Position numbers and translations under genes: made by a program
Notes under the pieces: model-generated
Databases searched by the model: none
Told to the model about the DNA's origin: nothing
Seen by the model: the letters and a program-made list of their open reading frames with translations, nothing else
In this document: one piece after another, positions 59,427 through 64,000 of the stretch
Position numbering within the stretch: position 1 is the first letter of the stretch
Layout: each line of letters begins with the position of its first letter
NCBI RefSeq assembly: GCF_022369455.1
Contig: NZ_CP059599.1
Location: forward strand, 152,409-216,408
Source of the DNA: Campylobacter sp. RM5004
Lineage (GTDB): Bacteria > Campylobacterota > Campylobacteria > Campylobacterales > Campylobacteraceae
Length of the DNA: 64,000 bases
Direction of reading: 5' to 3'

Positions 59427-61232
59427 TTGAGTATTAGAAATATAGCAGTAATTGCACACGTAGATCACGGCAAGACTACAATGGTTGATCAATTATTAAA
59501 ACAATCAGGAACTTTTAGCGAAAGAGAGCAAATTGATGATCGTGTAATGGATAGTAATGACATTGAGAAGGAGCGTGGTATTACCATTCTTTCAAAAAAC
59601 ACAGCTATTAATTACAAAGGCACAAAGATAAATATTATAGACACTCCAGGCCACGCAGATTTTGGTGGAGAAGTTGAGCGTGTTTTAAAGATGATTGATG
59701 GGGTTTTATTAATCGTTGATGCTCAAGAAGGTGTTATGCCACAAACAAAATTCGTTGTTAAAAAAGCTTTAGCATTAGGTTTAAGACCAATAGTTGTTGT
59801 AAATAAAATAGACAAACAAGCAGCTGATCCTGATAGGGTTATTAATGAAGTATTTGACCTTTTTGCAGCACTTGATGCAACTGATGAGCAATTAGATTTC
59901 CCTGTTATTTATGCAATAGGTAAAGAAGGAATTGCAAAAAAAGAATTAGATGATGATAGTAAAGATATGCAACCACTATTTGACAAGATTATTGAGCATG
60001 TTCCAGCTCCAAGTGGTAGCAATGACAATCCTTTACAATTACAAGTTTTCACATTAGGTTATGATAACTTCGTAGGTAAAATCGGTATCGCAAGGATTTT
60101 TAACGGAACTATTACAAAAAATCAAAATGTAATGTTAGCAAAAGCTGATGGAAGCAAGCAAACAGGAAGAATTTCAAAACTAATAGGCTTTATGGGCTTA
60201 GAAAAAATGGATATTGATAATGCAAGCACTGGAGATATCGTAGCGATTGCAGGTTTTGATGCTTTAGATGTTGGAGATAGTATTGTTGATCCTGCTAATC
60301 CTGTGCCACTTGATCCACTTCATATAGAAGAGCCAACTTTAAGCGTTGTATTTAGCGTAAATGATGGTCCTTTAGCAGGAACTGAAGGAAAGCATGTTAC
60401 AAGTAATAAAATCGCTGAAAGACTTGAAGCAGAAATGAAAACAAATATTGCGATGAGATATGAAAATATCGGCGAAGGTAAGTTTAAAGTAAGTGGTCGT
60501 GGTGAGTTACAAATCACAATTTTAGCTGAAAATATGAGAAGAGAAGGCTTTGAGTTTTGTTTAGGAAGACCTGAAGTTATTGTTAAAGTTGAAAATGGTG
60601 TAAAAACTGAGCCATTTGAAAACTTAGTAATAGATGTGCCTGATGAGTTTAGTGGAACGGTTATTGAAAAACTTGGAAGAAGAAGAGCAGAAATGAAGAG
60701 CATGGTTCCAACAGGTGATGGACAAACTAGACTTGAGTTTGAAATCCCTGCTCGTGGTCTTATTGGCTTTAGAAGTCAATTTTTAACTGATACTAAAGGC
60801 GAAGGTGTAATGAATCATAGCTTTTTAGACTTTAGACCATTTGTAGGTAGCGTTGAAAAACGCCAAAATGGAGCGCTTGTAAGTATGGAAAACGGAGTTG
60901 CGCTTGCTTATTCATTATGGAATCTTCAAGATAGAGGAGTGTTATTTATAGACCCACAAGCAAAAACTTATATAGGAATGATTATAGGAGAGCATAGTCG
61001 TCCGAATGATCTTGATGTAAATCCTATTAAAGGAAAGAACTTAACTAACGTTCGTGCTAGTGGAAGTGATGAAGCTATTAAGCTTGTTCCACCTAGAAAG
61101 CTAAATCTTGAGCGTGCTATGGAATGGATTGAAGAAGATGAATTAGTAGAAGTTACTCCACAAAATATTCGTATTAGAAAGCGTTATTTAGATCCAACGG
61201 TAAGACGCCGTATGGAAAAATCTAAATCTTAA
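59427..61232 (+). CDS. typA: Ribosome-associated GTPase TypA/BipA
   Basis: A 601-aa translational GTPase with TTG start after AAGGAGAAAACA. G1 [10 protein letters not shown] near 9-18, the effector [17 protein letters not shown] near 72, NKID near 126, then EF-G-like domains and the TypA C-terminus. It helps 50S assembly and stress responses. Confidence 0.94.
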   Translation: MSIRNIAVIAHVDHGKTTMVDQLLKQSGTFSEREQIDDRVMDSNDIEKERGITILSKNTAINYKGTKINIIDTPGHADFGGEVERVLKMIDGVLLIVDAQEGVMPQTKFVVKKALALGLRPIVVVNKIDKQAADPDRVINEVFDLFAALDATDEQLDFPVIYAIGKEGIAKKELDDDSKDMQPLFDKIIEHVPAPSGSNDNPLQLQVFTLGYDNFVGKIGIARIFNGTITKNQNVMLAKADGSKQTGRISKLIGFMGLEKMDIDNASTGDIVAIAGFDALDVGDSIVDPANPVPLDPLHIEEPTLSVVFSVNDGPLAGTEGKHVTSNKIAERLEAEMKTNIAMRYENIGEGKFKVSGRGELQITILAENMRREGFEFCLGRPEVIVKVENGVKTEPFENLVIDVPDEFSGTVIEKLGRRRAEMKSMVPTGDGQTRLEFEIPARGLIGFRSQFLTDTKGEGVMNHSFLDFRPFVGSVEKRQNGALVSMENGVALAYSLWNLQDRGVLFIDPQAKTYIGMIIGEHSRPNDLDVNPIKGKNLTNVRASGSDEAIKLVPPRKLNLERAMEWIEEDELVEVTPQNIRIRKRYLDPTVRRRMEKSKS

Positions 61233-61237
61233 TTTTA

Positions 61238-61269
61238 AATTCCTATTTCAAATTCTTTTTGAAATAGGA
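61238..61269. repeat. Dispersed inverted repeat, short hairpin form
   Basis: Identical over 32 bp to 17705-17736. It follows the typA stop by 5 nt and probably ends its transcript. Confidence 0.85.
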
Positions 61270-61390
61270 TGATTTTTTAGTTTACAAATCTTCATCTTAA
61301 ATCTAAAATTAAATTTTTAATCATACTTTTACACAACAAAACTACTTCAAAATATTTCGTGTTTTTACCTAAAAAGTGTTTGAAATTTGA

Positions 61391-61411
61391 AAGAATTTGA
61401 ATTCGGAATTT
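61391..61411. repeat. Dispersed inverted repeat, single right arm
   Basis: AAGAATTTGAATTCGGAATT: right arm with one change (TTCGG for TTAGG), also seen in the arm at 21062. Confidence 0.55.
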
Positions 61412-61427
61412 GATTTTAGAATTTTTA

Positions 61428-61490
61428 AATTCTTATTTTAAATTCCTTTAAATTTCAAAGATATTTTCAAGGAATTTGAATTAGTATTTT
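61428..61490. repeat. Dispersed inverted repeat, full decayed hairpin
   Basis: Left arm AATTCTTATTTTAAATTCC and right arm GGAATTTGAATTAGTATTTT, between typA and the final gene. Confidence 0.6.
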
Positions 61491-61629
61491 CAAATCATTA
61501 ATAACTTTCATTTTTTAGTATTTGCAAACTTAATCAATGCTTTAAATTTAATAATTTTTTATTTTCACAAAATAAATATAAATTAATGTTACAAAAAATA
61601 AATATTTTTTAAAATATTTATAAAATTCC

Positions 61630-61660
61630 TTGACTACCCCCCCCCATTTTTAAGTAGAAT
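61630..61660 (+). promoter_or_regulatory. Putative phase-variable promoter with C9 in the spacer
   Basis: TTGACT (61630-61635) and TAGAAT (61655-61660) form a sigma70-like pair with a 19-nt spacer that contains nine C (61637-61645). Losing one or two C would give 18 or the optimal 17 nt. Confidence 0.7.
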
Positions 61661-61692
61661 GAAGTTTATTTTTTAAGAAAGGAAAACTTGTA

Positions 61693-64000
61693 ATGAGAAA
61701 AAAATCTTTATTTTTAAGTCTTGTTGCGGCAAGTAGTATTCATGCTGCTACTATTAATTTTACTAATTCTGATAGTTTAGATGATTTTGTTACAAAGATA
61801 GTTACGAATTATACTAATTCTGCTTTATTAGGTTCTCAGATTATTAAGCAATATAATATTATTGCTTATGATTTTGCTACCGGAGAATTAGCCATGCCAA
61901 CTTATGTTCAAAAAGATGATGTTAATATTTATGGAAGCAAAGAAAATATTTTTAACATTAAGCCAACAAATACTTTTGCGGTTTTTGGAAATAATGTTTC
62001 AATAGATTATGCAGATATTGATAATTTGCTTTTGGATTTAGGCAATGATGTTTATTTAAAATCTTCAAATGGTGCTTATTATAGGACTTTTTTAGCAAAG
62101 CAATATAATAATAAAGCTATAGCTACTATTAATAATTCAAAGATTAATAGGGCTAGGATTCATTTGAATAAATTAAATATGAATAATTCTACTTTAGCTA
62201 ATTTTAATATCAATACAAACGAGTTAAATGTAAGTAATTCTGTTTTTGATGCTAGTAATGGTGGTTTTTTAAAAGTATTTGTTAAAACTACAGGAAGTAA
62301 TAATGATTTGATTATGAACGACGAAAATAATTTATTTATTCTTTTAAAAGGCGATGTTCCTAAAAGTTTTTTCAATATCAAAGCAAATGATGAAGGTATA
62401 AGCTCTATAACACCTGCATTAGTTTACGTTAAATCAAAAGATGGATATACGATTTTTGATAATTCAGCAAAAAGTTTAGAAACTCAAAAAATACTTGAGG
62501 CATCGTATTTGGAGTCATTGCAACAAATAATGTATCATTTAGAGTTTACCGATGATGGTAAAGTATCAAAAGATGCTAAAGAATACAAAGTGTTTAAAGA
62601 GTTAGGGATTATTGATGAGAATGATTATTTTATAGAGAGTAAATTTTTTGAGAAATTACAAAATTTAGAAGAAATAGCTACAGGCACTAATAGTAATCTT
62701 CCAATACTTCCAGAAACTAAACCCGAAAATCCTAATACTAAACCAAATCCTAAACCAGAAAGCAAACCTTGGGAAGATTTAACACCTGCAAAGCCTATTT
62801 CAACTAGTATAAATATCCCTAAAGTTACTGATGTAATAAGTGGCACATCAATGAAACTTGATAGTTTAGCAAATATGACATTTAAGGATAATTCTAATGT
62901 AGATGGCTTTGTAAAAGATAGCAATGAAGAAGCTTTATATAATGCTATGTATGAAGCACCTAAGGTATATAAAAATTACGAAGATGGCAAAATAGCAAGC
63001 TCAAATATTTCAAATCCAAAACTAAGCGATATTACAATTAAAGCTACAAATATTACAAATAATTCTCAATATTTTCCTGAGTTTGCTAGCACTAATTCGA
63101 TAAATGTTTTAAACTCTACTTTAAATGGTCTAAATCTAAGAAGTGGCGAGCAACTTAGTATAAGCGATACTAGTGGTGATTATGTATTTAAAGATGCTTT
63201 AAAGACAGGAAAAGGCACTATAAATTTAATTAATTCAAGATTATTAAATGCAGAAGCTAGAGCAGATACTATTAATATTTATGATGTTGATTTAAATACT
63301 AGTGTGATTTTTGCAAATCAATTAAATGCTACAAAATTAAATATTACTGATGGTGGTGCTATTGTTTATGGCAGAGCAACTGGTGGGCAAAATACTTTAA
63401 GTGCAAGTGCAAAAGCAATTGCAAACGTAAATAAAGAAGATCCTATTTCAATAGCACTTATTAAAGAAGGTGCCGATGATTTCTTTAAGATTGCTTCTAC
63501 AAATGCAGGTATTTCAAGTATCACTCCAGCAGGTATTAAAGGCATTGCAAAAGATGGCTTTAAAGTATTTGCAATTGGTAATGATGAATGGGTAAAGAGT
63601 ATTACTGATACTGATGGAAGCCTTAAAATAAATGCTCTTGCAATTGCTTTAGGTGAAGGTGGATTTTCATCAAATGATTTTTATGCAACTAATGGCAAGC
63701 TTAAAACCGATACAGAATTTTATAAATTACTAGCAAGTAAAGGTGCGATAGATAGTGACGGTAATATTAATTTAGGTGCTTTAGGTGGGGTACATAATAC
63801 TAAAAAAATTACTTCAGAAGTAATTGATCAAAGCTTTTTAGATAGCATTGCAAATTCAAAAGATAAAAACACTGGTATCTCTTACGCTGATGTTACTTTA
63901 AATAAACCACTAGAAGCAGGAGCAGGATTAATAGCTACAACGCTAGAAGCTAAGAATTTAAATATCACAAGCAATATTAAAGGTTTTGATTTAAATAGTT
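61693..64000 (+). CDS. Large exported repeat protein, autotransporter/adhesin-like (3' end missing)
   Basis: The frame is open from 61693 to the window end (769 codons). It begins with a signal peptide (MRKKSLFLSLVAASSIHA) and continues as Asn/Ser/Thr/Asp-rich beta-helix-like sequence (short strands such as NINTNELNVSNSVFD). A Pro-rich linker (ETKPENPNTKPNPKPESKP) lies near residues 341-359. Two copies of a module marked by FF.I....GISSITPA..KDG.. are about 371 residues apart (Gly235 and Gly606). No autotransporter barrel is visible because the 3' end is missing. AAGAAAGGA precedes the start. Probably a phase-variable surface protein, comparable in style to CapA-type adhesins; the exact class is inference. 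Confidence 0.75.
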   Translation, partial: MRKKSLFLSLVAASSIHAATINFTNSDSLDDFVTKIVTNYTNSALLGSQIIKQYNIIAYDFATGELAMPTYVQKDDVNIYGSKENIFNIKPTNTFAVFGNNVSIDYADIDNLLLDLGNDVYLKSSNGAYYRTFLAKQYNNKAIATINNSKINRARIHLNKLNMNNSTLANFNINTNELNVSNSVFDASNGGFLKVFVKTTGSNNDLIMNDENNLFILLKGDVPKSFFNIKANDEGISSITPALVYVKSKDGYTIFDNSAKSLETQKILEASYLESLQQIMYHLEFTDDGKVSKDAKEYKVFKELGIIDENDYFIESKFFEKLQNLEEIATGTNSNLPILPETKPENPNTKPNPKPESKPWEDLTPAKPISTSINIPKVTDVISGTSMKLDSLANMTFKDNSNVDGFVKDSNEEALYNAMYEAPKVYKNYEDGKIASSNISNPKLSDITIKATNITNNSQYFPEFASTNSINVLNSTLNGLNLRSGEQLSISDTSGDYVFKDALKTGKGTINLINSRLLNAEARADTINIYDVDLNTSVIFANQLNATKLNITDGGAIVYGRATGGQNTLSASAKAIANVNKEDPISIALIKEGADDFFKIASTNAGISSITPAGIKGIAKDGFKVFAIGNDEWVKSITDTDGSLKINALAIALGEGGFSSNDFYATNGKLKTDTEFYKLLASKGAIDSDGNINLGALGGVHNTKKITSEVIDQSFLDSIANSKDKNTGISYADVTLNKPLEAGAGLIATTLEAKNLNITSNIKGFDLNS

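Overview
The window is a low-GC chromosomal segment of a Campylobacter-like member of Campylobacterota. Gene orders known from Campylobacter jejuni recur: upp-malic enzyme-gltX with a SurA-like gene, infA/rpmJ-rpsM-rpsK-rpsD-rpoA-rplQ, dnaJ-racR-racS-recR, ndk-rpmF-plsX-fabH, a TMAO/DMSO reductase with its cytochrome c, and fliK opposite typA. The 16S rRNA also reads as Campylobacter-like. I do not assign a species.

Layout. 1-2643: the 3' part of a formate dehydrogenase operon (fdhA partial, fdhB). 2.7-10.4 kb: accessory genes: a HugZ-like protein, three paralogous EF-hand proteins, a secreted Cys-rich protein, and a translationally coupled BCCT transporter / 49-aa membrane protein / choline-carnitine acyltransferase-like operon. 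10.5-19.3 kb: Y-family polymerase and EAL protein, SurA-like protein, gltX, malic enzyme, upp, a rhodanese, and a transglutaminase/MerT-like/MerP-like operon. 19.4-24.2 kb: infA to rplQ, interrupted by two genes behind a G9-tract promoter. 24.2-30.7 kb: an orphan gene, pepP, then six unrecognised, mostly membrane-protein genes. 30.7-34.6 kb: an organophosphate antiporter, an orphan FdnH/FdnI-like redox pair and a Crp/Fnr regulator. 35.1-40.3 kb: a 16S-tRNA-Ala-23S-5S operon. 41.4-43.2 kb: three unrecognised genes behind a second G9 promoter. 43.4-52.2 kb: dnaJ, racRS, recR, a Cache-like sensor, dsbD, ndk, DUF177, rpmF, plsX, fabH. 52.4-52.8 kb: tRNAs Lys, an atypical Glu-like, Val and Asp, followed by dcd. 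53.7-56.9 kb: torC/torA-like genes. 56.9-61.2 kb: a decayed GNAT gene, a 30-aa ORF, fliK and typA. 61.7 kb to the end: a large exported repeat protein behind a C9-tract promoter.

Three things tie the window together. (1) A dispersed inverted-repeat family (arm consensus near AATTCCTATTTCAAATTC) occurs as about 13 hairpins and about 9 single arms. Almost all are intergenic at gene 3' ends, and the two arms change together between TTTC/GAAA and AATTC/GAATT forms. (2) Three separate loci carry a 9-nt G or C tract inside a likely promoter, the expected layout for transcriptional phase variation of surface or secreted functions. (3) Flagellar regulation is visible: a near-consensus sigma54 site before fliK and sigma28-like CCGATwT boxes before two of the EF-hand genes.

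Electron transport is well represented: formate dehydrogenase, TMAO/DMSO reductase, the orphan Fe-S/cytochrome b pair and DsbD. All function calls rest on motif recognition and gene order read by eye. No database search was run.
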